NCBI GenBank assembly: GCA_039619475.1
Contig: CM077115.1
Location: 595,411,643-595,475,642 of the forward strand
Length of the DNA: 64,000 bases
Origin: Icerya purchasi
Taxonomy: Eukaryota > Arthropoda > Insecta > Hemiptera > Monophlebidae
Reading direction: 5' to 3'
In this document: positions 10,840-21,029 of the stretch, piece after piece
Position numbering within the stretch: position 1 is the first letter of the stretch
Layout: the number at the start of each line of letters is the position of its first letter
Notes under the pieces: generated by a model
What the model was told of the DNA's origin: nothing
What the model saw: the letters and a program-made list of their open reading frames with translations, nothing else
The model's database searches: none
Translations under genes and position numbers: made by a program

Positions 10840-11705
10840 AAAAATGTAGGAATTTATTTTCTTTAACGCTTACGTAAATTTTTTAATAATGCGTGAACAC
10901 AGATTCGACAAAATACGCATGTTTAACATAAAACTAATACTGACTGCTTGAATGATTCCGTTCGATAGTCTATCTCATTAGCTACCTTTGAATCATGTGT
11001 GGCAGTGGAAATGTTACATCAGAAAATGTTGTTCCGTCGGAGAAAGCTGAATATATTTGTATACGAACAAAGTAATCGAGGACTTTGAATGTATGCGCAT
11101 ATGTGTGGGAGTGTGAAAAATATTCTTGTACCGAATAATGGTAAATAGCGTGCGAGCAATGTACAAGTGGTCTTGAAGGTATGCGAGTCATGCAGGTAAA
11201 AGTTGTTGCGACGACGAGACCTGTAGAGGTTATCGATTCTTGGAAAAGAGGGGTTGACGTTCGAAACAATAATGTCTTGAAACGATTGATGATGCGGATG
11301 AGTTTATTAAATAAAGAAAATTATGTTTGTAGCGAAACGATTAATATTAAAAATAATTGTGATGTTGATAAACATTTTTTATTGATCGGAGATTTTTCTT
11401 TCTCGAAAGGTTAAAATTATTTTGACAATGTTAAGTGTATATGATGACATGACTGTGTAGGAAAAAGTAATACCGGTACAAAAAATAAATAAAGATCGTT
11501 AATAAAAAATTAAACATATAGAACTGCATGTGGTGCGTATACGAGACCAATGTGATATTCTATTGTGGCTAACGTTGAAAAATGTTCATGATCAATAGGG
11601 AAATTCGTGATGGAAGATATGTGTGTGGGAGTGTACGGTACGCTTTCGAATGAACCATTGATTAATTTTTAGAATCGATAAAATAAATAAAGATTACGAA
11701 AGATC
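10840..11705 (+). repeat. Degenerate long-period repeat, part 1
   Basis: Contains sequence blocks that return at 14.5-16.0 kb: a 60-base block at 11000-11064 (TGTGGCAGTGGAAATGTT start) matches 15384-15448. The GTACGGTACGCTTTCGAA and GATTAATTTTTAGAA boxes near 11632-11675 recur at 15073-15095 and elsewhere. No coding sense was found. The Penelope-like element splits this repeat from its continuation at 14544. Confidence 0.5.
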
Positions 11706-11953
11706 AAGATTTTAAGTTTTCGTGGTGTTTGTTATTAACCAGTTGTCGATTTTTTTTGGTAACAATCACGTCCATATTTTTTTTCTTCGGTTTACGTTTC
11801 GAATAGTAGTGCTCTATTCATCATCAGAACCATAAATGAAACGACCAAGGAGGAAACCAGTCCTTAAATAGATCAGCTAACATCACATCCGACCTTCTGA
11901 TTGGCTAATGTTATTTCCACTTTTTATTAGGCCGATAACTGTCTTCCAGTTTG
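11706..11953 (-). repeat. Penelope pseudo-LTR, 3' copy
   Basis: About 245 bases nearly identical to 14225-14463 in the same orientation, from TTTTAAGTTTTCGTGG to AACTGTCTTCCA on the + strand. It contains a candidate hammerhead ribozyme. Confidence 0.85.
11785..11840 (-). ncRNA. Candidate hammerhead ribozyme, 3' pseudo-LTR
   Basis: Same layout as the 5' copy at 14297-14355: CTGATGA (11827 down to 11821), helix II arms GAATAG/CTATTC around AGCACTA, GAAA, then CGTA and AACC. The nucleotide before the predicted cut is A (GTA) here instead of C (GTC); NUH still allows cleavage. Read from sequence only; folding was not computed. Confidence 0.55.
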
Positions 11954-12004
11954 AATCAACTTTTATACCATCATCTTTATTAAAATTTTTATATTTTTAT
12001 ATTT

Positions 12005-14364
12005 CAATCGCCTCTCTGATAAGACGTTTACTCGCGTTTTCGATCTTCGCTATTATTTTTGCGTCTTGAAACTTTATCTCATGTTTCGTGCGCTCTACGT
12101 GTTCGGCCACCGCGGATTTTTAATACGTCTATGTCGGCAGTCTGCTTCGTGCTCTTTAATTCTTACATGTACTGCTCTACCAGTTTGTCCCACGTAACTT
12201 GAGCCACATGAACACGGGAGCCTATATACACCTGCTGCATGTAACGGAGGTAAGTCGTCCTTATTGTTCCTTAAGAAATTTTTTATTTTTTTGTCGGTTC
12301 CAAAAACTGGGCGGATTTTATTTTTTCTTAAAATACGGCCGATTTTGTCTGTAATGTTCTTAATGTACGGCAACGTGATATTCGTAATCTACTCATTTTC
12401 TTTTTCTGCCTCTTCATTTTTCATTTTCGCTTTCCGAAATTTATTTATTAATTTTTCCGCTTCAAAACTCTTATACCCATTTTCCACCATCGCATTTTTT
12501 ATATTTCTTATTTCATCTTCGATATTTTCTTGATCACAGACTTTTTCTGCCCCCCCCCCTTAACAAAGTTTTAAACACTCCATACTTTTGACTAGGACAA
12601 TGATGCGAATCCTTGTGTAAATACTTGTTAGTATGGGTTGGTTTGCGAAACACTGATGTTTTTACACCTCTCATTGAATTTTTTTCCACCAATACATCTA
12701 AAAATGGTAACGTACCATTCTTCTCCTCTTCCACAGTAAATTTAATGTTTTGATGAAAGTTGTTTAGATCCGCGAGAATTTCCGTTATTTTCTCTTTACC
12801 ATACTGCCACACCACAAACGTGTCATCCACAGACCGCACCCACAACTTCGGGACCACTTTTTAACGATTTTCTTTTCTAAATCTTCCATAAAGATGTTCG
12901 CGAAAATCGGTGCTAGACGTGAGCCCATCGCCATCCCATCATTTTGTTTGTAGATTTTTTCGTTGAATGTGAACACATTCGCACGTACTACTGTTTCGAT
13001 CAAATCCACAGTTAATTTATCTACTTTCATCTCCTTTATTAACTGAATGGTTTCCGGAACCGGTACATTCGTAAATAGGGACATCACATCAAAACTAACC
13101 ATTAAATCGTTCTCATCGAGAGTTACAGATTTTAACTTTTCTATAAAGTCGGGTGTATTCCGAATATGGTGCTCCGTATTTCCTACGAAATTCTTCAATT
13201 TAGCCGCAATATATCCTTCAACGAAATATGATGGACTATTAATCGAACAAATAATCGGCCTCATTGGACATCCTGTTTTATGTACTTTGGGAAGTCCATA
13301 CATGCTGGGCATAGTGACTACAGGCGAAATGAGCGATTTTTTTGTTGTCCAATCTAACTTTGAATCTTTTATTATTTTTTCAATTTTGTTAGCAATTTTT
13401 CGCAACGGGTTTTTATTTAATTCTGTATACGGTCCGTTTCGTATTAGTTCCATCATTTTATTTTTATAATCCTCAGTTTTCATAACTACCACCGCGTTTC
13501 CTTTATCAGCCTTTAACGCGTCATTATTTTTCTTGAATGATCCTAATGCTTCTCTTTCTCGACGTATGAGGTTCGATTTTGGTGCTTTACATTTGCGTAA
13601 TAATACGGCGCATTCCTGCCTAATGCTTTGGGCACTTTCGTTATTTATCCTTTTTAATCCATATTCTATATTACAGATAATTTCTTCCAATGGAACTTTT
13701 TTGGGTGCAACCGCAAAATTCAGCCCTTTGCTTAGAACTTTGGATACATTGCTATCTAGTGCCACGTTAGTTAAATTAATAACTGCCTTCTCGGTCCTTG
13801 TACATTCTCGGTTTATACTCGTTTTTTTGATATATAATCGTTCAAACTTGTTTCTTTGCTTCATTTTTCTGAACGCCAGCGCTTTGTTCGGTTTGATGTT
13901 CGTGATTTCATCTACCTTTTTCCATAATTCAGCATCTAAAATCTGTTTCAATTTATTTTCCAATTGTGCAATTTTTACGTCACACACGCTAAGTTCATAT
14001 CTGACGTTGCTAATTTGCGATACCAACAACTTCCGGCTCAATTCTTCGAACAATTTCAAATTTCTACCTTTCGATAAATGGTGCGTTACTTTCACTGCAG
14101 TTGGCATAACCGGCACCTTTTTAAAAAGGTCAAATCACATAACCTATTACATTTCTTCAAGCGGGTTTTCTCCAATAATCGTGTCAATTTAAACGCATTC
14201 TCACCGTAGAGATTCGTTAATAAAGATTTTAAGTTTTCGTGGTGTTTGTTATTAACCAATTGTCGATTTTTTTCGGTAACAACCACGTCCATATTTTTTT
14301 CTTCGGTTGACGTTTCGAATAGTAGTGCTCTATTCATCATCAGAACCATAAATGAAACGACCAA
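12005..14364 (-). pseudogene. Penelope RT and GIY-YIG endonuclease ORF, broken
   Basis: The protein runs leftward. An N-terminal part has KHHENLKSLLTNLYGENAF, then a frameshift near 14100. A long open part (14116 to about 12860) carries DKGNAVVVMK, PSMYGLPKVHK, RPIICSINSPSY, SFDVMSLFTNVP and NDGMAMGSRLAPIFANI. After a frameshift near 12850 comes VRSVDDTFVVW, with the second catalytic aspartates. A poly-C at 12551-12560 causes another shift, a TAG breaks the frame near 12390, and the GIY-YIG follows: GVYRLPCSCGSSYVGQTGR and a catalytic-type KEHEADC. A last shift near 12125 leads to KSAVAEHV and the C-terminus at about 12005. Domain order and motifs are those of Penelope/Neptune-type elements. 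Confidence 0.85.
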
Positions 14365-14463
14365 GGAGGAAACCAGACCTTAAATAGATCAGCCAACATC
14401 ACATCCGACCTTCTGATTGGCTAATGTTATTTCCACTTTTTATTAGGCCGATAACTGTCTTCC
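14225..14463 (-). repeat. Penelope pseudo-LTR, 5' copy
   Basis: Direct repeat of 11706-11953. It is followed (14464-14530) by an inverted partial copy that starts CGAAACGTCAACCGAAG and would form a hairpin with the pseudo-LTR end. Confidence 0.85.
14297..14355 (-). ncRNA. Candidate hammerhead ribozyme, 5' pseudo-LTR
   Basis: On the - strand: GGTT, the CTGATGA box (14343 down to 14337), a 6-bp helix II GAATAG/CTATTC with loop AGCACTA, GAAA, then a minimal helix III ACGT, C17 and AACC. AACC pairs with GGTT as helix I. Predicted cleavage is after the C of GTC at 14309. One extra U separates the CTGATGA box from helix II, and helix III has almost no loop. The literature on Penelope-like elements describes such minimal ribozymes in their pseudo-LTRs, thought to work as dimers. 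Confidence 0.6.
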
Positions 14464-14543
14464 ATCGAAACGTCAACCGAAGAAAAAAATATGGACGTGG
14501 TTGTTACCGAAAAAAATCGACAACTGGTTAATTACGAAAGATC

Positions 14544-15522
14544 GGTAATTTTAGCTGGGAGGGGCGTTGGGTAGAAAGAATGAATTTTTAGGATTGAAGA
14601 AAAAAAAAATGAAAAACATATTCGAAAAAATTTTTGAAGAACTCGTAATAGAGTAACGTATAATGTAGAATCTGCGCGAGAATGGCTAGTGTGCTTTCAC
14701 AACAGTCTGGATGTTTGTTCGGTTTAATTTTTAAAACCTAGGAAAACATACAGAAATACTTACGGACTGAAAAATAATTGTAATGAGAAAGATAATAAAA
14801 TATACTTGTGCTAATTTTGAAAAAAAGTGGTAACTCTAACGAATGACACGTGCGAGAGAATGATGCGTGCGCCTTCGTTGAGGGGCGAGACATCGAAGGA
14901 TTTATTTTTAGACCTGGGGGAAACATACATAAATACTTACGGACGGAAACATAATCGTAAGTGAGCAAAAATAATAAATATACTTAGATTAATTCTATAA
15001 TACATAGGCTTAGAAAAATTATTATGAACGATATGGAAACTATCGAGAACAGAGTGTGCACAGGATTGAATGGTACGCTTTCGCAGCGGCTAACGCTATG
15101 ATAGATATAAGTGTGTGATCTGTCAGTGCGCTTTTCTAACGATCGGAGAATAAAGAAAAATTTTTGGAACCGTAGAAAATGAGAAATATAGTTAGACTAA
15201 TTTTTATAATGCTTAGGCGCGGAAAAATAAAAAATTAAAAAATACATTTGAATAGGACAAAGAGAGCGAACTGGGAGCTCAGGTTAGTTTCACACTTTAA
15301 ATATTATACTTTGGTTAATTTAAAAAAATCGCGGTATCGCGAACGATCGACACGTGTGCGAAAGCGATGCGTGCGCTTTTACTACTTATCAGTTGTGGCA
15401 GTGGAAATGTTGCGTCAGAAAAATGTCATTCCATCGAAAAAGTTGATTACATATGTGTATTGAATAAAGTAGTCAAGGACTTTGAGTATGATTGTGTTTT
15501 TGTGTTATTGTATACATGTAGG
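14544..15522 (+). repeat. Degenerate long-period repeat, part 2
   Basis: Recurring boxes of the form ATATACTTNGATTAATTTT lie near 14800, 14978, 15186 and 15303, with intervening CACGTGTGCG..GATGCGTGCGCTTT-like segments. A clear pair is ACATACAGAAATACTTACGG (14746) and its near copy at 14923, spaced about 178 bases apart. The spacing varies from 118 to 208 bases. Confidence 0.5.
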
Positions 15523-15802
15523 CAAGGGCGCTGCCAGCCGAAGAACCAAGGAGGGGCAAGATGAGTTGCCAGCCGCCGGGGGGGGGGGAGATGATAGAAA
15601 GAGGATATAAGTTTTAGGAAAAATAAAATGTATAAGTTGTAAAGGCTTAATATTTTGTTAAAGAAGAATAAAATCTTAATTAAAACATAAGTTTTCCAAA
15701 TTGTCTATGATTACGCGCCTATCAATTCCAGTTGATTAAAAAGTTCCAAGGCTCCAGGGGGGGGCAGCTGCCCCACCCTGCCCTCCGCTGGCGACGCCCA
15801 GG
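15523..15802. mobile_element. hAT-type MITE, 280 bp, exact 8-bp TSD
   Basis: Flanked by CATGTAGG at 15515-15522 and 15803-15810, exactly duplicated. The ends are imperfect inverted repeats (CAAGGGCGCTGCCAGC versus CCTGGGCGTCGCCAGC after reversal) with G-runs next to them, as in many non-autonomous hAT elements. There is no coding sequence. It lies in the degenerate repeat region. Confidence 0.8.
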
Positions 15803-15810
15803 CATGTAGG

Positions 15811-17867
15811 GTGTGGTTCCGTAATAAGGCTTAGACTGGAATAGAAATTTTAAGAACGTTAAGATCCGGTTTCAATGGTAGCGTTAGCATTTTCGCTTTT
15901 GCAGTGTGTGAGATAGACTTACCCCCCTACATAATGTATCGGACAAAGAAAAGTTTTATGTAACTGACCAAACGAAAATCTTCGTGATTCCTAGAAGTAC
16001 TGGAACGGCGAAAACCTGTATTTTACCGCGATTCCTGCAGACTGACCACTGATAACATTAATAACAACAAAATTCAATAATGATAATAACTAATTTTACA
16101 TGTGTGTACGGACGCTCGTAACCGTATATACATCATTGTGTGCGTAATCTTCCAAAACCAGTCGCTACCGAATAACGGTAATTTCGTACAAGTAAAGGCA
16201 TGTATCGGTCAATTGATTGACAGGTGCAAGATACGAATTTACCGCGATAGTGATGATGATGGTGATTTTTACATGTGTGTGCAGACGTATATACGCGTAC
16301 ATGTGCAGATGTGTGCGTTAATTAAGGGATCGACAATCAAATGGAATGCGGTTCCGCGGTCCAAGACGCTCCGGAAGCGGCTCTGGAAGGCCTTAATTAA
16401 TGGTGGCGGCATCCTTTGTCTATGAACTGTCCTTTTCCCTCTACTATCTTCGAATTTTGAGTACATCAACCATCAGTATTTCAAAAATCAAGTGTACTGA
16501 GCACGTCGTTCGTGTCTTTGCTTTTGCTCATTTTTAAAAAAGGAAATATAAAATCTACGGAAGGCTTCCCCATACATTTGTGAAGGCATCAAACTTTTCT
16601 TGATCGGTTTAACTTTGTTTAAAAACAGAGATATATCCGTAGGATTAGTACTTACAGTTGGTGCTGGTGCTATTGCTATAAATTCTTTCGAAAACATTGA
16701 TGTACAGCCCACTGCATATTTTGTACCAGTTTCATGCTGTAAATCATTTTGACGCTGAGGCTGAGTATCCATATCTAAGCGTAATTTTTTATCAACAGAG
16801 ATGTACCACTACTGTAGGTTCATTAGCTTTGGCTTTTTTTAGTTAGAAAAAATGATCCAAGGTACCTTTACCTTTTGTTTTTCGGTTCATGCTTTATATC
16901 ACATTCGAAAAAAACGAAAAAATTAAACAATTCGCTGTAAGTAATATAAGCACATAACCGACCAAACTAAAAAAGAGTTGATGGTGCAACTCTGACCTAA
17001 TAAATTCAAAATTGAACCGATCAAAATTATGGAGGTCCGGGTTCACACGGTTCCGAGATAGAAGCTAAAGTATGACAGAAAAGAATAAGCCGTCCACCCT
17101 TTTCTGCGTTTCATACGGCATGAATATCTGAGCAGAAATGTGCTCCATCAGCTGAAAAAGAAAAAGACATCGGAATTCGAATGAAACATTCAAGTCACTT
17201 TTTCGATGTACACAGCTATTTAGCAATTTCCTTCTCTCTTTCTAGCACATCGACTGGCCGTTATATTTTTCTTTTTCTATTTACTTACTATTTCACTCTG
17301 TTACGATTTACTATTACATGCGCAATCCATGCAGCACTGGTAACAGTATGGCGCGTTGACAAACAGCGCAAACTAGTGTTAGTGTTGAGTGTAAAATTTC
17401 AGGTCCATTTGGGTCCGCTGGATACTATCCGGGATGCAGTTCCCGAAACTGTGATTCAGTTCCAGATCCATATCCGAAGAAATAACGAACTTACCCATCA
17501 CTACTACACGCAACCCAACAAAGCAATGTAAAACAAAATTCATTTACACATTTCTACATCGAATTCATTTCTTTTTTCTGTACTATCCCGCTTTAAGCTA
17601 CAAAATTAATTTTGGAAAAAATTTTGGAGATTTTTTTGGGGGAGCAATGGCCCCGTGGCTCCCCCCTTGAGTGCGCCAATATGTAGAACCAAATTTAGCT
17701 TGTAGACAGAATTGAGGTGTATAGATATAAAGAGAAATATACAAATAACCTGATAATGTAAATTGGATAACAACAGAAAATAAAAATAATAATAATAATA
17801 ATGAGATTACCAAAGACCAATATCATACCGATGCAGTAGTCAGGTGGCCTGACCTTTTAATGTGGCA
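15811..17867. other. Mostly unassigned DNA; one - strand ORF
   Basis: No recognised gene. A - strand frame at 16488-16790 starts MDTQPQRQNDLQHETG and contains ISLFLNKVKPIKKSLMPSQ. It looks coding-like but matches nothing I know and might be a relic. A partial internal repeat (TTTTACATGTGTGT.C.GACG) occurs at 16095 and 16265. At 17625-17680 a GC-rich hAT-like end (CATATTGGCGCACTCAAGG on the - strand) is visible without a convincing partner. Confidence 0.35.
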
Positions 17868-18716
17868 ATCTGCTCAGCGGAAATAATTTTAATCCCAGGT
17901 GTTCGATCGTCCCTCTGTGCAAAAATTTTTCCGTCCCGAACCCATACATACTTGTATTTATCATTTTCTCTTAAAGTTCTTGCACTTTGAAATAACTTGG
18001 AATTTTTCCAGGTAAGGTGTTCTGAGACGTAAAATTCATTTTTTGTTCATTTTTTGGTGAAACCTATATCACCTAAAGTAGGTTCTACGTAATCGGCAAT
18101 TATGGAGGAGCTCGAACTTCTTGTCCCTTCGACAGAGTCTTAGGACAATGTTAGCGAACTGTTGTCGCGGCGAATTTTTTAAACGATGGTAGGTATCGAT
18201 GTCAGCTTCACTTATCTTGGAACCAGTAACTTCACCAATTTTTATGATGATATTTTTTAAATCTTCCTGCGGAGCAGTGGGAATGTTGGTGATGATTACA
18301 TTATTTTTTCTTGTGTGCTGCTCAAGAACGTCCAACCGATTCTGGAGGTCAGCATTCTGGTTGCTTAGCTCTAAATTTTCTTTTTTCACTACTTGCAGCA
18401 TCTCCACCGCCTCCATCAATTTTGATTGCGATGCTTGGTACATCAGTTCCATCTTCTCTAATTTTTCTATCAGCGTTTCCAATTTCTCATATAACGGATT
18501 AATTTCTTCTCTTAAGATGAACTTAATGGGGTCCTTAGTCGCACTTTTACATGAGGAGCAGGTCCAATTCTCTCTTGTATTTTTCCCCATTCTAGCCCAA
18601 CTGTGAAGAGCAATACCACAACATTTAAAATGCCACTCGCTTCTACAAACAGCACACGTTAAATAATCCCCATCTGCGGGCAAAACTTGGCAACATTTAT
18701 CGCATTTTCCTTCCAT
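17868..18716 (-). pseudogene. CR1-like LINE ORF1: PHD finger, coiled coil, RNA-binding domain
   Basis: From ATG at 18716: a Cys-rich PHD-type finger (CDKCCQVL, CAVCRSEWHFKCCG, WTCSSCK) at residues about 5-57, then a long coiled coil (residues about 70-135). An RRM-like domain of the L1-ORF1 kind follows, with NNVIITNIPTAPQEDL and DIDTYHRLKNSP. A frameshift near 18070 leads to FYVSEHLTWKNSKLFQ and YKYVWVRDGKIFAQRDD, ending about 17868. The same protein layout is split in the element at 30.8-37.0 kb. No ORF2 follows here: the sequence runs into an (ATT)n tract. Confidence 0.75.
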
Positions 18717-18779
18717 TGCGCAAAGTCAAAAAAAAAATAAACGTAACCAAAAATTTTTGGAAAAGAAACAGCGGCGATG

Positions 18780-20010
18780 TAAATGTTATTGAATAATTTT
18801 TGCAATACAATATTATAAGTAAACTAAATGATGAAAACAATCTCCTTACCTATCTAAATAATATTCAACAATATATACTACTAATTGATTACCACAACAA
18901 TTGTAAAGTTCAAAAGCAACAAGACAAAAAATCAAATAAAATTATGTATGATTGGAAAAACTGTATGAGAGAATATTTGATTTTAGGTAATAAAATAGTA
19001 TACTTCGACTAATTTTAAAACATGTTGCAGGATTTTTTTCAGAAGTGTACAAAGAAATACAAAAAGGCTTTGATATATTAATTTCACTGACATGAAAGTA
19101 TATTTCGACTAATTTCATGTCATAGTATTAAATTTTGAAGATCTATACATGAGAGAAAAGGACTGATCGCATCGGTATAAGGGTTTGAACGAAGCATTTT
19201 CATATGTTAATGATTATAAAGAGAAATTATGTGTGATTGGAAAAGTTGTAAAAGTGAATAGATAATTTTTGGTATAGAAATATAGTATGTTTGAGTTAAT
19301 TTAAGAAATTCCTGATAGTTTAGTGGAGGCGTACAGTGTACACATTCGTAGATGTATTGATTCCATTGCTTTTGTCTTGTATAGAAAATAAAAAAATGAA
19401 AAATACTACTATAATTTCATGATGCTAAAGAAAAAATAAAGAAAAAATTATTTCATAATGTAATTATAAGGAATGGGTTCTTCATGCATGTACGATTTTT
19501 AAGTATAGTTGTGAATTGAGGAAGAATTTAAACGCTAAAAAATAATATGTAGTATAGATTAAAATATATATTGTTTGATGTGAGATATAAAGTAAGTTAT
19601 ATAGTATACTTGGATTTATTTATAATACATATTTTGAAAATTTGGAAACAGATGAGCATGTAGGTAGAATGTGAAGGTTAATGATTAATATGATTAATAC
19701 CAAGAATTCACACGGGAACATATTAAAATAATAATAAAAAAAATGCTATGTAGAATTACAAAATATACTTAAGTTGATTCAAAAATAATTACGCATGACT
19801 TGAATTTTGGAAATAGATAATACGGCATGAATAGAGCGAAGAGAAATTCTATATGATTTCCTGAAAAACTAAGTTACGATAAGAATAATAACAATGAATG
19901 TATTTGTGGTAATAAAGTTACAACAGTTTGCATGGCATATTATAAAAGATTTGAAAAAAAAAAATTTTGTAACTTATACTCAACTAGTCTCAATAAATAT
20001 TTAATAAAAC
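18780..20010 (+). repeat. Degenerate long-period repeat, part 3
   Basis: The box TATACTTCGACTAATTTT and variants recur at about 18998, 19098, 19282, 19604 and 19763. The pair AAATTATGTATGATTGGAAAA (18941) and AAATTATGTGTGATTGGAAAA (19226) supports a repeated unit. It resembles parts 1 and 2 but is more decayed. Confidence 0.4.
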
Positions 20011-20129
20011 AATAATGAGGAGGATTTCCTTTCTCATCTTTCAGGAATAGTAAACCAATATGATTTTCTTTTCTTTTTTTCCTTTTGTTATATCTAAGGA
20101 TAGATTTTATAACGATTATATAATGATAT

Positions 20130-20395
20130 TATGGTAGCCTAGTAGTTAAGGTTCTTGGTTCCCAAATTAGAAGTCACAGGTTGGAGACTTGTCTCGTTCT
20201 AGATCCAAGTCGCTCCCAAGTTTATATCCAACTTGAAATAATTAGGTATCAAAGAAATTTGGAACAGTAAAGGTGGCTAAGAGAAAGAAACTAGCCCTCC
20301 TACTCTCATTAATACTGTTGAGCTTAGTACATTGTGAACCTTAACTTTACAATCCCAACACCCAATTGAGGGTATGGGACTTACTTTTTTTTTTG
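20130..20395 (+). mobile_element. tRNA-derived SINE, 11-bp TSD
   Basis: About 266 bp, flanked by exact TATAATGATAT copies (20119-20129 and 20396-20406). It opens with a box-A-like TGGTAGCCTAGTAGTTAAGG and has a box-B-like GGTTGGAGACT about 45 bases on. It ends in a T-rich tail. Box A plus box B inside a short insertion with long target duplications is the signature of a tRNA-derived SINE mobilised by LINE enzymes. Confidence 0.8.
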
Positions 20396-20417
20396 TATAA
20401 TGATATACATTAATTGA

Positions 20418-20690
20418 TTATTCTGCTTTAATTAAATTAAGTTTATCAGTCCTATTTACAAATTTATTAATTTTATTAATTTTTATTGGAAATGCAATTT
20501 CTTTTAAAGCTTCATCAAAAATATATTCACAATTTTTATATTCAAACGGAAATGAACCGGTTAAAATAGACCATAAATAACATTTATCATCTAAATTTTT
20601 AACATTTATAATTGCCTTTTTCCTTACCAAAATATCTGAAAGATCAATATATAAACTAGCCTTCAAGGAATCATACCTATTTACATTCAT
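20418..20690 (-). pseudogene. Fragment of Polinton/adintovirus-like PolB, N-terminal part
   Basis: A 90-codon frame reading MNVNRYDSLKASLYIDLSD, then KAIINVKNLDDKCYLWSIL, then FDEALKEIAFPIKINKINKF. The IINV.N.D.KCFLW..L pattern followed by a FPV...I.KFE-like stretch is typical of the N-terminal region of large protein-primed PolB proteins of Polintons and related insect-genome virus-like elements. No polymerase motifs are present. It may come from the same family as 5095-5330. Confidence 0.55.
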
Positions 20691-20962
20691 TCTAAAACTA
20701 TCAATTAATCTTAAACCCCAGTGGAGTAACCTCTAAATTATCGGATATATATTTAAAAGCCAATAACATTTTCATATATTTCATTGAAGTTACATTCGAG
20801 ACGAACTGTTTAGTTTTCAGCTTGTAAATGCATTGATTCCGTCTCAATAATTTCTGTATGTTCTACTACTCGAGAACAATATCGAAGAACTAACATGCAC
20901 GAACGCGATAAATAAGACTTCATTCAAATACTTGTTAATTCGTTCGTTCTACTCTGTTACAG

Positions 20963-21025
20963 GCTCATCTACAGGAACAACTTTTAAATAAAACTTCAGA
21001 AGTTGCTAAATTGGAGATTAAACTG
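20963..21025 (+). CDS. Candidate exon 3: coiled coil
   Basis: Bounded by a TTCTACTCTGTTACAG acceptor and a GTAGGT donor at 21026. A second possible donor, AG|GTAATT, lies at 21030 but would shift phase. The 63 bases give 21 codons in phase 0: HLQEQLLNKTSEVAKLEIKL after an initial alanine, a clear coiled-coil heptad pattern. Phase 0 at both ends fits exon 2 (phase-0 exit) and exon 4 (phase-0 entry). Confidence 0.5.
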
Positions 21026-21029
21026 GTAG

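Larger units (their letters stand above)
11706..14530 (-). mobile_element. Penelope-like element, full length, exact 13-bp TSD
   Basis: A 2825-bp element on the - strand, flanked by exact copies of ATTACGAAAGATC (11693-11705 and 14531-14543). It has direct pseudo-LTRs at both ends (11706-11953 and 14225-14463). Next to the right one is an inverted fragment of the terminal sequence (14464-14530), a known habit of Penelope-like elements. Inside is an RT followed by a GIY-YIG endonuclease. The coding part has several frameshifts and a stop, so this copy is inactive although structurally complete. Confidence 0.88.

Noticed and set aside
12264..14192. + strand frames across the Penelope element, up to 219 codons
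   Set aside because: Shadows of the RT/endonuclease coding on the opposite strand.
17346..17678. Possible hAT MITE between CAGTATGGCGCG (17354) and CCAATATG (17678)
   Set aside because: The flanking octamers do not match and the terminal similarity is short.
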